From the NCBI RefSeq assembly GCF_002850745.1, contig NZ_KZ559472.1:336347-400346 (forward strand): a stretch of 64,000 nucleotides of DNA, read 5' to 3'. The notes beneath the pieces were generated by a model. It saw nothing but the letters and a program-made list of their open reading frames with translations. It was not told the DNA's origin and did not search any database. Below are positions 34,466-42,664 of the stretch, piece after piece; position 1 is the first letter of the stretch; each line of letters begins with the position of its first letter. The stretch is from Nonomuraea indica (GTDB lineage: Bacteria; Actinomycetota; Actinomycetes; Streptosporangiales; Streptosporangiaceae). The position numbers and the translations under genes were made by a program.

Positions 34466-35467
34466 TTACGCCTGCGACTTCAGGGTCGCGAGGTCGGCCT
34501 TGAGCTTGGCCTGCTGCTCGGAGTTGAGCGGGATGTACTTGGCGTCCGTCGCGATCTTGTTGTCGTTGCTGATGAAGTAGTCGAGGAACGCCGCGACCTC
34601 GGGCCGCTTGGCGGCGGCGGCCGACGGGTAGATGAACAGCGGCCGCGACAGCGGGGTGTAGGTGCCGTCCTGCGCGGTGGCCGCGCTCGGCGCGACGCAG
34701 CCCTTGCCGGAGTCGATCTCCACGGCCATCAGCTTGTCGGCGTTCTCCTCGAAGTAGGTGAAGCCGAAGTAGCCGAGGCCGCCCTTGGAACCCGTCACGC
34801 CCTGGACGATGACGTTGTCGTCCTCGCTGGGGCTGTAGTCCTTGCGGCTCGCGCCCTCCTCACCGTTGATCTCGTCGGTGAAGTAGTCGAACGTGCCGGA
34901 GTCGGTGCCCGGGCCGAACAGCTTCAGCGGCTCGTCCGGGAACTTGGCGTCCACCTGCTTCCAGCTCGTGATCTTGCCCTCGGCGCCGGGCTCCCACATC
35001 TTCTTGAGCTGGTCCGTGGTCAGGCACTTGGCCCAGGTGTTCTCCTTGTTGACCACGACGGTGAGCGCGTCGGTGGCGACGGTCAGCTCGGTGAACTTGA
35101 TGCCCTTCGCCTCGCAGGCCGCCTTCTCCTCGTCCTTGATCGGGCGGGAGGCGTCGGCGATGTCCGTCTCGCCGTTGCAGAACTTCTCGAAGCCGCCACC
35201 GGTGCCGGAGGTGCCGACCGTCACGTTGACCTTCGGCTGCTCCTCGGAGAAGAACTCCGCGGCGGCGCTGGTCAGGGGGGCCACCGTGCTGGAGCCGTCG
35301 ACCTTGACCTGGCCCGCGAGCTCGGCGGCGGCGCCGGTGCCCTGGGAAGCCGTCGCGGTGCCCTCCCCGGCCGACGTGGTGGTGTTGGTGCCGCCACAAG
35401 CGGCGGAAAGAGCCACAACGACGGCGGCCGTCGCCACGGCGCTGAGGCGGCGCTGTCCACTGGTCAC
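34466..35467 (-). CDS. pstS: Phosphate-binding lipoprotein
   Basis: 333 residues from GTG 35467, chosen for the AAGGA eight bases upstream. The lipobox is LSAAC. The phosphate-binding loops VDGSSTVAPLTSAAAEFF, VGTSGTGGGFEKFCNGETDIADASRP and FGPGTDSGTFDYF are intact. It is first in the pst operon, behind a PHO box. Confidence 0.96.
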   Translation of the reverse strand: MTSGQRRLSAVATAAVVVALSAACGGTNTTTSAGEGTATASQGTGAAAELAGQVKVDGSSTVAPLTSAAAEFFSEEQPKVNVTVGTSGTGGGFEKFCNGETDIADASRPIKDEEKAACEAKGIKFTELTVATDALTVVVNKENTWAKCLTTDQLKKMWEPGAEGKITSWKQVDAKFPDEPLKLFGPGTDSGTFDYFTDEINGEEGASRKDYSPSEDDNVIVQGVTGSKGGLGYFGFTYFEENADKLMAVEIDSGKGCVAPSAATAQDGTYTPLSRPLFIYPSAAAAKRPEVAAFLDYFISNDNKIATDAKYIPLNSEQQAKLKADLATLKSQA

Positions 35468-35525
35468 GGGTGTGTTCCTTCTCCGTAGTGAGATCCGTTC
35501 TCGGTGCAATCTGATGAAAACGGCC

Positions 35526-35546
35526 GAAAGTGAACAGACGGCGAAC
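35526..35546 (-). promoter_or_regulatory. PHO box upstream of pstS
   Basis: On the minus strand GTTCGCCGTCT is followed directly by GTTCACTTTC, two 11-bp direct repeat units like those bound by PhoP in Streptomyces (GTTCACC followed by four less conserved bases). It lies 59-79 bases before the pstS start, so phosphate starvation control is likely. Confidence 0.7.
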
Positions 35547-35766
35547 AGGTCATGACGGCAGCTCGAAAGGGTGTGCCGAAGCGCGTGAATCTCTGTTAAG
35601 AAACCGGCTGACGGCTGTCCTGAGCAGGGATGTCCGGCCCTGGGAGCCGCCGGATCGGCGGCCCCGGCGAGCGGGCGCGCCTCAGCCGGACCGGCGGGCG
35701 GGCGGGGGCTCAGCCGGACCGGCAGGCGGACGGGGCCTCAGCCGGACCGGCAGGCGGGCGGGGGCC

Positions 35767-36858
35767 TCAGCCGCCCATGCGCAGGACGGCCGCGCCGGTG
35801 ACGCGGTCGGCGGCCAGATCGGCGAGTGCCCGGTCCGCCTCCTCCAGCGCGTACGGCACGGTGGCCACCCGCACCGGATGGCGGGCGGCGTGCTCCAGCA
35901 GGGCCCGGCCGTCGGCCCGGGTGTTGGCCGTGACGCTGCGCAGCGTCCGCTCCTGGAACAGGTGCCGCTGGTAGGTCAGCGGCGGGATGTCGGTGAGATG
36001 GATGCCGGCGACGGCCAGCGTGCCACCCCGGTCCAGGGCCGCCAGCGCGACCGGCACCAGGTCGCCCACCGGCGCGAACAGGATGGCAGCGTCCAGCGGC
36101 TCGGGCGGCGTGCCGTAGGCGTCACCCGCCGACGCGGCCCCCAGCTCCAGCGCGAGCCGGCGCGCCTCGGCCGCCCGCGTCAGGACGTGCACGGTGGCGC
36201 CCTGCGCGATGGCCACCTGCGCGGTGAGGTGGGCCGACGCCCCGAACCCGTACACGCCCAGCCGACCGCCCGGCGGCAGTTCGGCCCGCAGCAGCGCCCG
36301 GTAGCCGATGATGCCCGCGCACAGCAGCGGCGCCAGCCACTCGGCCGGCTGGTCCTCGGGCAGCGGGTAGACGAAGTCCTCCGGTGCGGTCAGGTACTCG
36401 GCGTAGCCGCCGTCGGCGTCCCAGCCGGTGTAGCGGGAGTACGGGCACAGGTTCTCGGCGCCGCGCACGCAGTAGCGGCAGGCGCCGCAGGTGGAGCGCA
36501 GCCACGCGACCCCCACCCGCGCGCCCTCGGCGATCCGTCCCGCGCCCTCGGCCGACGGGCCGCGTGCCACGCCCGGCCCCGCGCCCTCGGCCGACGGGCC
36601 GCGTGCCACGACCGGCCCCGCGCCCTCGGCCGACGGGCCGCGTGCCACGACCCGCCCGACCACCTCGTGGCCGGGCACGGTGCCCGGGCGGCGCGGGGCC
36701 AGGTCGCCCTCGGCCAGGTGCAGGTCGGTGCGGCACACGGCGCACACCTCCACCCGGATCAGCACCTCGCCGGGACCGGGCTCCGGCACGGGGAGCCGCA
36801 CCCGCTCCAGCGGCCGTGTCGCCATCGGGCCGGGCCGCCGCACCACCCACGCCGTCAT
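35767..36858 (-). CDS. Zinc-dependent alcohol dehydrogenase
   Basis: 363 residues from ATG 36858. AVCRTDLHLAEGDL carries the catalytic zinc Cys, GHEVVGRV the zinc His, STCGACRYCVRGAENLC the structural zinc Cys set, and YGFGASAHLTAQVA the NAD(P) fold. It belongs to the AdhA-like group with a CGxC-x-C zinc loop. Between the two zinc regions lies a 13-residue tandem repeat not found in the family as I know it. Substrate unknown. Confidence 0.9.
   Translation of the reverse strand: MTAWVVRRPGPMATRPLERVRLPVPEPGPGEVLIRVEVCAVCRTDLHLAEGDLAPRRPGTVPGHEVVGRVVARGPSAEGAGPVVARGPSAEGAGPGVARGPSAEGAGRIAEGARVGVAWLRSTCGACRYCVRGAENLCPYSRYTGWDADGGYAEYLTAPEDFVYPLPEDQPAEWLAPLLCAGIIGYRALLRAELPPGGRLGVYGFGASAHLTAQVAIAQGATVHVLTRAAEARRLALELGAASAGDAYGTPPEPLDAAILFAPVGDLVPVALAALDRGGTLAVAGIHLTDIPPLTYQRHLFQERTLRSVTANTRADGRALLEHAARHPVRVATVPYALEEADRALADLAADRVTGAAVLRMGG
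36541..36657. repeat. Three 39-bp tandem repeats inside the alcohol dehydrogenase gene
   Basis: Units start at 36541, 36580 and 36619 with CGCGCCCTCGGCCGACGGGC and encode VARGPSAEGAGP plus one residue. They are nearly identical, in frame, and insert about 35 residues between the catalytic-zinc and structural-zinc segments. Confidence 0.85.
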
Positions 36859-36928
36859 CGTGTCCGCCACCTCCCCATGGTCACATGTCACCGTGAACCG
36901 CCCCCGCGCGGCGCACGTGTGGAGGGAC

Positions 36929-37555
36929 ATGACCTCACGCGTCCTTCTCGTCCTCGCGCTGCTGGCGGGCAGTCTGGTGATCACCGCGGGGCCGGCCGCG
37001 GCCTGCTCCTGCGCGCGGCTCACCCCGAGACAGCGGGTGGCCGAGGCGGCGGCCGTCTTCACCGCCACGGCCACCGAGGTGCGTCTGATCGAGCCGGTGG
37101 ATCACGGAGGGAAGGTCACGGCCACCCTGCGTGCCGACCAGGTCTACAAGGGCGAGGTCGGACGGGTGGCCGAGGTGTCCACCCGGGCGCAGGGGCCGGC
37201 CTGCGGGTTCCCGTTCCGGACGGGCGAGCGCTACCTGATCTTCGCCGGTGCCGACGGGGACGCGCTGACCACCTCCAGCTGCTCGGGCAACCTGACCGTC
37301 CCGGCCGGTGACCGGCCGCTGCGGCTCGCCGGTGACGCTCACGGGATCACCCGTGGCCTGCTCGCGGCGCTCGGCACCCCCAGGCTGCCGCCGACCCACC
37401 CGCCCTTCACCTCGTGGAGTGCCGGCCCCGGCCGGCGGCCGTCGGCCGGCGGCCCGGCCGACGGTCCGCTGCTCCTCGGGCTCGCCGCCCTGGCGGCGGC
37501 GGGCCTCGTCGCCGGCCTCGTGTCGGCCCGCCGTAGGCGCTCGGCGGGCCGCTGA
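36929..37555 (+). CDS. Secreted, membrane-anchored protein with a TIMP/NTR-like domain
   Basis: 208 residues from ATG 36929, with GGAGGG upstream. A signal peptide ends near AAACSCA. The mature N-terminus CSCARLTPRQRVAEAAAVFTATATEV, the VYKGEVG segment and later Cys pairs (ACGFPF, SSCSGNL) resemble the netrin/TIMP fold, in which the N-terminal CxC is functional. A Pro/Gly-rich linker leads to a C-terminal helix and a basic tail, so the domain faces the outside. The target is unknown. Confidence 0.75.
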   Translation: MTSRVLLVLALLAGSLVITAGPAAACSCARLTPRQRVAEAAAVFTATATEVRLIEPVDHGGKVTATLRADQVYKGEVGRVAEVSTRAQGPACGFPFRTGERYLIFAGADGDALTTSSCSGNLTVPAGDRPLRLAGDAHGITRGLLAALGTPRLPPTHPPFTSWSAGPGRRPSAGGPADGPLLLGLAALAAAGLVAGLVSARRRRSAGR

Positions 37556-37671
37556 ACGCGCGGACCCCGGGTGTCGGTCCCGCGTCAGTTCGCGCCCGTG
37601 GATACGTCATAGTTCGCCCCCGAATGCCCCTGACATCTTGACTGGGTAGGGAGTCAGGAAACGATGGAGAA

Positions 37672-39060
37672 ATGGCTCTCTGGACACCGGACCCCACGTT
37701 CTATCCCTCCCCGCGCGACGCCGCCGCCGCGCCGGGCGAGCGATACGCCTACGTCGCGGCGTTCGACCGCCAGGCGGCCCGGCCGGACGCCATCGCCGTC
37801 CTGGACACCGATCCTGCCTCGCCCGGCTACGGCACCGTGGCGGGCTGGACCGAGCTGCCCAACACGGGCGACGAGCTGCACCACTTCGGCTGGAACGCCT
37901 GCAGCAGCGCCCTGTGCCCGTACGCCCCGCACCCGCACGTCGAGCGCCGCTACCTCGTCGTGCCCGGCATCCGCTCCTCGCGCATCCACATCCTCGACAC
38001 CAAGGACCGGGTGAGCCCGGAGATCGTCAAGGTGGTCGAGGCCGAGGAACTGGCCCGCCGGGCCGGCTACTCCCGCCCGCACACCGTGCACTGCGGCCCC
38101 GAGGGCCTGTACGTCTCGGCGCTCGGCGGCGCCGACGGCCAGGACGGCCCAGGCGGGATCGCCATTCTCGACCACGAGTCGTTCGAGGTGCTCGGCCGGT
38201 GGGAGATGGACCGGGGGCCGCAGTACCTCTCCTACGACTTCTGGTGGCACATCAACCACGACGTGCTGGTCACCTCCGAGTGGGGCACCCCGTCCATGAT
38301 CGAGAACGGTCTGGTGGGGGAGCTCCTGCTCGGCCGGAAGTACGGGCACCGGCTGCACTTCTGGGACCTGCGCAAGCGCCGCCACGTGCAGGAGGTGGAC
38401 CTCGGCGACCAGTACCAGATGCCGCTCGAGCTGCGTCCCGCGCACGACCCCACCCGGACCTACGGCTTCGCCGGCGTCGTCATCAGCGTCGAGGACCTGT
38501 CGGCCTCGGTGTGGATCTGGTTCCACGAGGACGGCCGCTGGCAGGCGCGCAAGGTCGTCGACATCCCCGCCGAGCCGGCCGACCCCGCGGACCTGCCGGA
38601 CCTGCTCAAGCCGTTCGGCGCGGTGCCGCCGCTGGTCACCGACATCGACCTGTCGGTGGACGACCAGCGGCTCTACGTCTCCTGCTGGGGCACCGGAGAG
38701 CTCAAGCAGTACGACGTGAGCGACCCGTTCAAACCCGTGGAGATAGGCTCCCTGCGGCTCGGCGGCATCGTCCGCGGCACGCCGCATCCCGCCGACGGCG
38801 GGCGGCTGCGCGGCGGGCCGCAGATGGTCGAGGTCAGCAGGGACGGCCGTCGGGTCTACGTGAGCAACTCCCTGTACGGCGCCTGGGACGACCAGTTCTA
38901 CCCCGAAGGCGTCGGGGCCTGGCTGGCCAAGATCGACACGGAGCCGTTCGCCCTGGACGAGCGGTTCTTCCCGCACGGCGACGACTTCCGCGGCCTGCGT
39001 CCGCACCAGGTCAGGCTGCAGGGCGGCGACGCGTCGTCCGACTCCTACTGCTATCCATGA
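37672..39060 (+). CDS. SBP56/selenium-binding protein family, methanethiol oxidase-like
   Basis: 462 residues, the normal length of the SBP56 beta-propeller family. Diagnostic features are TPDPTFYPSPRDAAAAPGE, HHFGWNACSSA with the conserved Cys, YLVVPGIRSSRIHILD, SRPHTVHCGPEG, FWWHINHDVLVTSEWGTP and a C-terminal HPHQVRLQGGD-like end (here RPHQVRLQGGD). Bacterial members oxidise methanethiol to formaldehyde, H2S and H2O2 with copper. That would feed formaldehyde to the C1 genes of this window, but this is inference. The next gene overlaps by four bases. Confidence 0.92.
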   Translation: MALWTPDPTFYPSPRDAAAAPGERYAYVAAFDRQAARPDAIAVLDTDPASPGYGTVAGWTELPNTGDELHHFGWNACSSALCPYAPHPHVERRYLVVPGIRSSRIHILDTKDRVSPEIVKVVEAEELARRAGYSRPHTVHCGPEGLYVSALGGADGQDGPGGIAILDHESFEVLGRWEMDRGPQYLSYDFWWHINHDVLVTSEWGTPSMIENGLVGELLLGRKYGHRLHFWDLRKRRHVQEVDLGDQYQMPLELRPAHDPTRTYGFAGVVISVEDLSASVWIWFHEDGRWQARKVVDIPAEPADPADLPDLLKPFGAVPPLVTDIDLSVDDQRLYVSCWGTGELKQYDVSDPFKPVEIGSLRLGGIVRGTPHPADGGRLRGGPQMVEVSRDGRRVYVSNSLYGAWDDQFYPEGVGAWLAKIDTEPFALDERFFPHGDDFRGLRPHQVRLQGGDASSDSYCYP

Positions 39061-39692
39061 CGATCGCCACGGCTCTCCTGCTGGGCGCCTTCCATGGCCT
39101 CAACCCGGCCATGGGCTGGCTGTTCGCCGTCGCCCGCGGTCTGCAGGAGCGCAGCAGGGACAAGCTGCTCGCGTCTCTGCCCGCCATCGCCGCCGGGCAC
39201 CTGGGGTCCGTCGCGGTGGTCGCGGTCGTGGTCGGCGTCACCGGCTCGCTCACCACCGCGACCGCGCTCTCGATCGCGGGCGGTGCGGTGCTGGTGGGGT
39301 TCGGCCTGTGGCGGCTGCTGTCGAAGCGGCACTTCCGATGGGTGGGCATGCGGCTGTCCCTGCCGCAACTGGCGGGCTGGTCGTTCCTCATGTCGTCGGC
39401 GCACGGCGCCGGGCTGATGCTGATCCCGGTGTTCACCGGGCTGCGGCCGGCCGGGCCCGGCCAGGGCGGCGAGCATGCCGGTCACCTGGCGCACGCCGCC
39501 CAGTCGGTCACGGCCGGGCTGGGCGTCGCGGCGCTGCACACCGTGGGGATGCTCGTGGTCTCGGCCGTGGTGGCGCTCACCGTCTACGAGGTGGCCGGCC
39601 TGACGGTCCTTCGCCGGGCCTGGTTCAACGTGGACCGCATGTGGGCGGCCGCGCTCGTGGCAGCCGGGCTGTTCACGTTGTTCCAGGCCTGA
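39057..39692 (+). CDS. UreH/NicO-like membrane transporter
   Basis: 211 residues with about six helices. GAFHGLNPAMGWLFAVARGLQ is the HxxNPxxG-type first helix of UreH-like/sulfite exporter-like proteins, and SSAHGAGLMLIPVF is the second His motif. A His-rich loop (GGEHAGHLAHAA) suggests metal binding. The start overlaps the SBP56 stop (ATGA). Because methanethiol oxidase depends on copper and releases sulfide, metal supply or sulfur export are the two obvious options. Confidence 0.75.
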   Translation: MTIATALLLGAFHGLNPAMGWLFAVARGLQERSRDKLLASLPAIAAGHLGSVAVVAVVVGVTGSLTTATALSIAGGAVLVGFGLWRLLSKRHFRWVGMRLSLPQLAGWSFLMSSAHGAGLMLIPVFTGLRPAGPGQGGEHAGHLAHAAQSVTAGLGVAALHTVGMLVVSAVVALTVYEVAGLTVLRRAWFNVDRMWAAALVAAGLFTLFQA

Positions 39693-39700
39693 GCGAGGCG

Positions 39701-39732
39701 TCGGGGGGCGCCGTCCGGTGGGGCGCCCCCGA
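39701..39732. terminator. Hairpin between the convergent transporter and roadblock operons
   Basis: TCGGGGG and GGCGCC of 39701-39712 pair with GGCGCC and CCCCCGA of 39720-39732 with one bulge. It probably terminates both transcripts. Confidence 0.5.
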
Positions 39733-39737
39733 ACGGG

Positions 39738-40109
39738 TCAGACGTCCAGCTTCTCCTCGATGGAGCGGAGCTGGTGGCGGGCCATCGCCAGGTTGGCCCG
39801 GTTGCGGTCGAGGGCGAGGTAGAGGAACAGTCCCTTGCCGCCGCGCCCGCTGATCGGCCGGATGATGTGGTACTGCGTGCTGAGCGTGATCAGGATGTCC
39901 TCGATCGCGTCCTTGAGACCGAGGGAGTCCATCGTGCGCAGCTTGGCCTTGACCACCTCGGTGTTGCCGGCGCCCGCGACCTGCAGGTCCAGCTCCTTGG
40001 AGCCGCCGAGCGCGCCCAGGGTCATGCCGCTGCCGTGGTCCACGACCGCCGCGCCGAGCGCCCCGTCGATCGCCATCATCTCCTTGAGGGAGACGTCCAT
40101 GCTGGCCAT
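39738..40109 (-). CDS. Roadblock/LC7 domain protein (third of module)
   Basis: 123 residues. ATG 40109 is chosen for the GGAGG five bases upstream. The single roadblock domain has IDGALGAAVVDHGSGMTLG and the C-terminal ALDRNRANLAMARHQL, typical of bacterial LC7 proteins that dimerise and regulate Ras-like GTPases. It is the last gene of a four-gene minus-strand operon. Confidence 0.85.
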   Translation of the reverse strand: MASMDVSLKEMMAIDGALGAAVVDHGSGMTLGALGGSKELDLQVAGAGNTEVVKAKLRTMDSLGLKDAIEDILITLSTQYHIIRPISGRGGKGLFLYLALDRNRANLAMARHQLRSIEEKLDV

Positions 40110-40132
40110 GCTTTCCTCCGTTTTCGTGATGG

Positions 40133-40564
40133 TCATCGGATTCGTGCTGCGATGGCGGCCACGGTGGCCGCCGTCTTGTGCCCCTCCAGCCGGAGCAGCC
40201 CGAGGTTCGTGCCGGGCCGGGCCAGGACTGTGAGGACGATCGTGGGGCCCGCCGTGTAGAACGCGGCGAACCCGGCGCTGCCCGAGATGAGCGTCTCCTG
40301 GAGATCGCCCCTGCCGGACAGGGAGAGCATGCGCCTGCTCATCGCGACCAGCGCGGCCGTCAGGGCGGCCGTCCGGTCGCCTTCGCGCGCGCCGAGATCG
40401 CAGGCCAGCGGCAGCCCGTCCACCGTGCAGGCGACGCTGCCGGTGATGTCGGGAGTGCGCTCGCGCAGGAGGACCATCTCCCTCAGCACCTCCTCCTTCA
40501 GCACCTCGTCGCGGAGCTCCACCGGCGGCCTCCTTCTCAGCGACAACCTCTGGGCGAACCTCAT
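40133..40564 (-). CDS. Roadblock-like protein (second of module)
   Basis: 143 residues. The ATG overlaps the TGA of the gene before it (ATGA). DITGSVACTVDGLPLACDLG and the beta strand TIVLTVLARPGTNLGLLRLEG match the roadblock fold, with a basic N-terminal extension of about 40 residues. Confidence 0.75.
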   Translation of the reverse strand: MRFAQRLSLRRRPPVELRDEVLKEEVLREMVLLRERTPDITGSVACTVDGLPLACDLGAREGDRTAALTAALVAMSRRMLSLSGRGDLQETLISGSAGFAAFYTAGPTIVLTVLARPGTNLGLLRLEGHKTAATVAAIAARIR

Positions 40565-41463
40565 GCCAGCTCCTCCAGGGCCTTCTTCAGCCGCATCAGC
40601 AGCTCCAGGTCCGCTGGATCCGCCGTCACGGCCGGCCCGACGAGCCGGACGCCGGGCCCGGGGTCCGCCCTCGCCGCGGACCCCGGCCCGTGTTCCGGCC
40701 CCGGGGCGGGGCCCGGCTGGGACTCCTGGTAGGGGCGGGCGCGCGTGCCCCCCTCAGGCCCGCTCTTCGTCCGGGCCGCCTGCCGGGAGCGTTTCGGCAG
40801 CGCCGGGCGCTCCTCTCCGGACGGCGCCGGCGCCAGCAGCCCGGCCGCCGCCAGCTCCCGCACGGCCTGCAGGACCGAGTAGCCGGAGCGGCCCAGCCGC
40901 CGGGCGAGTTCGAGCGGCGTCAGCTCGTGGTCGGCGTGGGTGACGACCTCCCACTGGACCCGGCTGAGCGCCACGCCGTGCCCGGCCAGCCGGGGGACCG
41001 GCCGTACCGGTGCGGTGTCCACGTCGGCCGACGGCCAGATCAGCGCCAGGTGGGCCCGGCGGCGTGCGCACTCCCGCACCAGGCCCCGCACGTCGAAGTA
41101 CCAGCAACCACCCAGCCAGTGCCGCTCGCCGGGCCGGAACTTCGGCCGCGTCCCCGCCGACGGCAGCAGGAAGAAGGCGGCGTCGAGGACGGCGCCCAGC
41201 ACGCAGAACTGCAGCTCGCCCAGCGTGACGGGCCCCTCGGCGAGCAGCCGCTCGGTGCCGCCGTCGGTCTGGAGGCGGCGCAGCGCCGCCTCCGGCATCC
41301 GGCCGCGCGCCGACAGGATCCGCTCGACGCCGGGCGTCTGGGCGCACTCCATGTACGTCACCCGCCCCTCGTCGAGGAACACCGTCCCGGCCCGGCCGAC
41401 CCGGAGCGCCCCCGTGGAGCGTTCCTTGGCCAGCCCGGCCAGCAGCGTGTCGAGAGCGGCCAT
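40561..41463 (-). CDS. DUF4388-like and winged-helix protein in the roadblock module
   Basis: 300 residues. The N-terminal part (about 1-150) begins LAGLAKERSTGALRVG and has FLDEGRVTYMEC, as in DUF4388 (PATAN-like) domains of bacterial signalling proteins. It is followed by a winged helix (about 165-220, LTPLELARRLGRSGYSVLQAVRELAAAGLL) and a disordered Gly/Pro tail. It may be the output of the module, binding DNA or a partner. Confidence 0.72.
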   Translation of the reverse strand: MAALDTLLAGLAKERSTGALRVGRAGTVFLDEGRVTYMECAQTPGVERILSARGRMPEAALRRLQTDGGTERLLAEGPVTLGELQFCVLGAVLDAAFFLLPSAGTRPKFRPGERHWLGGCWYFDVRGLVRECARRRAHLALIWPSADVDTAPVRPVPRLAGHGVALSRVQWEVVTHADHELTPLELARRLGRSGYSVLQAVRELAAAGLLAPAPSGEERPALPKRSRQAARTKSGPEGGTRARPYQESQPGPAPGPEHGPGSAARADPGPGVRLVGPAVTADPADLELLMRLKKALEELA

Positions 41464-41466
41464 GGC

Positions 41467-41844
41467 TCAGGCCAGCAACCGGGTCGAGATGTCCTGCAGG
41501 CGGAAGCGCGCGAGCGCCACGTTCGCCCGCTCGCGATCGAGCCGCACGTAGATGACGAGCGGCCCCTCGAAGGCGGTCTCCATCAGCCGGAGCAGGTGGT
41601 GACCGTGATCCGTGGTGACGAGCATGTCGTCGATGCGGACCGTGTCGCCGGGACACGAACGCGCCAGCCCGTCCATGGTGGCCCGGAGCGTCTCGGTCAG
41701 GGCGGCGGCGGAGCGCTCGGTGTCGACGCCGTCGGGCGCCCCGCTGGCCACGACCGCCACGCCGCTGGTCTGGTCCAGCAGCATCGCGTCCAACGCTCCC
41801 GGTATGGCCATGACCTCGGTCAGGCAGTCGTGCAGTCCCAGCAC
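41467..41844 (-). CDS. Roadblock/LC7 domain protein (first of module)
   Basis: 125 residues from GTG 41844, chosen because GGGGAGGACGG precedes it. IPGALDAMLLDQTSGVAVVA and RLDRERANVALARFRLQDI are the two conserved roadblock strips, matching those in the last gene of the operon, so the two may be paralogous partners. Confidence 0.82.
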   Translation of the reverse strand: MLGLHDCLTEVMAIPGALDAMLLDQTSGVAVVASGAPDGVDTERSAAALTETLRATMDGLARSCPGDTVRIDDMLVTTDHGHHLLRLMETAFEGPLVIYVRLDRERANVALARFRLQDISTRLLA

Positions 41845-41975
41845 CCGTCCTCCCCTCGCCGCCGCCTCACGACGGAGACAGCGTAGGAGGGGCGAGAGGC
41901 GGCGCATCGGGAACGCGAGGCGGCAGTGAGGCAGCTTTACGGCCGGGGCGAAGAAAAACCCTCCTGCGGCGAACT

Positions 41976-42004
41976 TCTATCGGATTTACGGATATTTCTC
42001 GCAA
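41976..42004 (-). promoter_or_regulatory. Candidate promoter of the roadblock operon
   Basis: On the minus strand TTGCGA (42004-41999), a 17-base spacer and GATAGA (41981-41976) lie in a short AT-rich patch 130 bases before the first roadblock gene. Confidence 0.3.
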
Positions 42005-42076
42005 TAGCAGAATGAGAAATGTTCGCTTTCTGCCGCACCGGGTTCCGGCCTTCTGCCGCGCCGGTGCGGGAGCGCC

Positions 42077-42520
42077 CTACCGGGTCAGGGGCCGGTCGGT
42101 CGTGATGCGGTCCCACGCGGGGAGCGGCAGCACGATGACAGCCGCGGGGAACAGGCCGTGCTCCTCCTTGTCGATGTGCCGGTGCAGCAGCCGCAGCGCC
42201 TCCAGCACGGCGGCCCAGTCCGGCGCCGCCCGGTCGACGGCGAGCAGCACCCCATGGATGTCGGCGTGCTCGGCGCACAGCCGGTCCACCTCCTCGGTGA
42301 GCGCCCCGTCGGCGCGCAGCTCGGCGAACAGCCCGCTCTCCTCGGTGGCGGTGTGCGGGCCGAGCTGGGCCAGCAGTGCGTCGAGCAGCGCCAGCGACTC
42401 GTCGTGCCGCCCTTCGCCGATGGACCTGCGCAGCGAGCCGGCCAGTTCCTCGATCTCCACGTGCTCCTCGGACAGCTGTCCGATCAGCGGGAACTCCCGG
42501 CAACCGCAGTAGTTGCACAT
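42077..42520 (-). CDS. Hemerythrin-like protein with an N-terminal CxxCxC
   Basis: 147 residues. The HHE cation-binding pattern is seen as EEHVEIEEL, HTATEESGLF, EHADIH and HRHIDKEEHGLFPA, which would hold a di-iron site for O2, NO or iron sensing. The N-terminus MCNYCGCREFP is an extra Cys motif often found in actinobacterial members. It stands alone between the roadblock operon and the aldo/keto reductase gene. Confidence 0.85.
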   Translation of the reverse strand: MCNYCGCREFPLIGQLSEEHVEIEELAGSLRRSIGEGRHDESLALLDALLAQLGPHTATEESGLFAELRADGALTEEVDRLCAEHADIHGVLLAVDRAAPDWAAVLEALRLLHRHIDKEEHGLFPAAVIVLPLPAWDRITTDRPLTR

Positions 42521-42612
42521 CCTGTGACCTCACCCTTTCGCGCCGTCCCCGCCAGCCTCGCGCGCCGGCGGGGACCGCGGCAGGGCCGGTCGCCCCTCGC
42601 CGCAGGGCCGTT

Positions 42613-42664
42613 GGTCCCTGGGTCAGGCCATCCGCGACGGTCCCTGGGTCAGGCCATCCGCGAC
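42613..42664. repeat. 26-bp tandem duplication covering the end of the aldo/keto reductase gene
   Basis: Two perfect copies of a 26-bp unit (42613-42638, 42639-42664), starting GGTCCCTGGGTCAGGCCATC, contain the stop and last codons of the reductase gene. Only the inner copy is in frame; the outer copy lies downstream of the stop. Confidence 0.9.
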
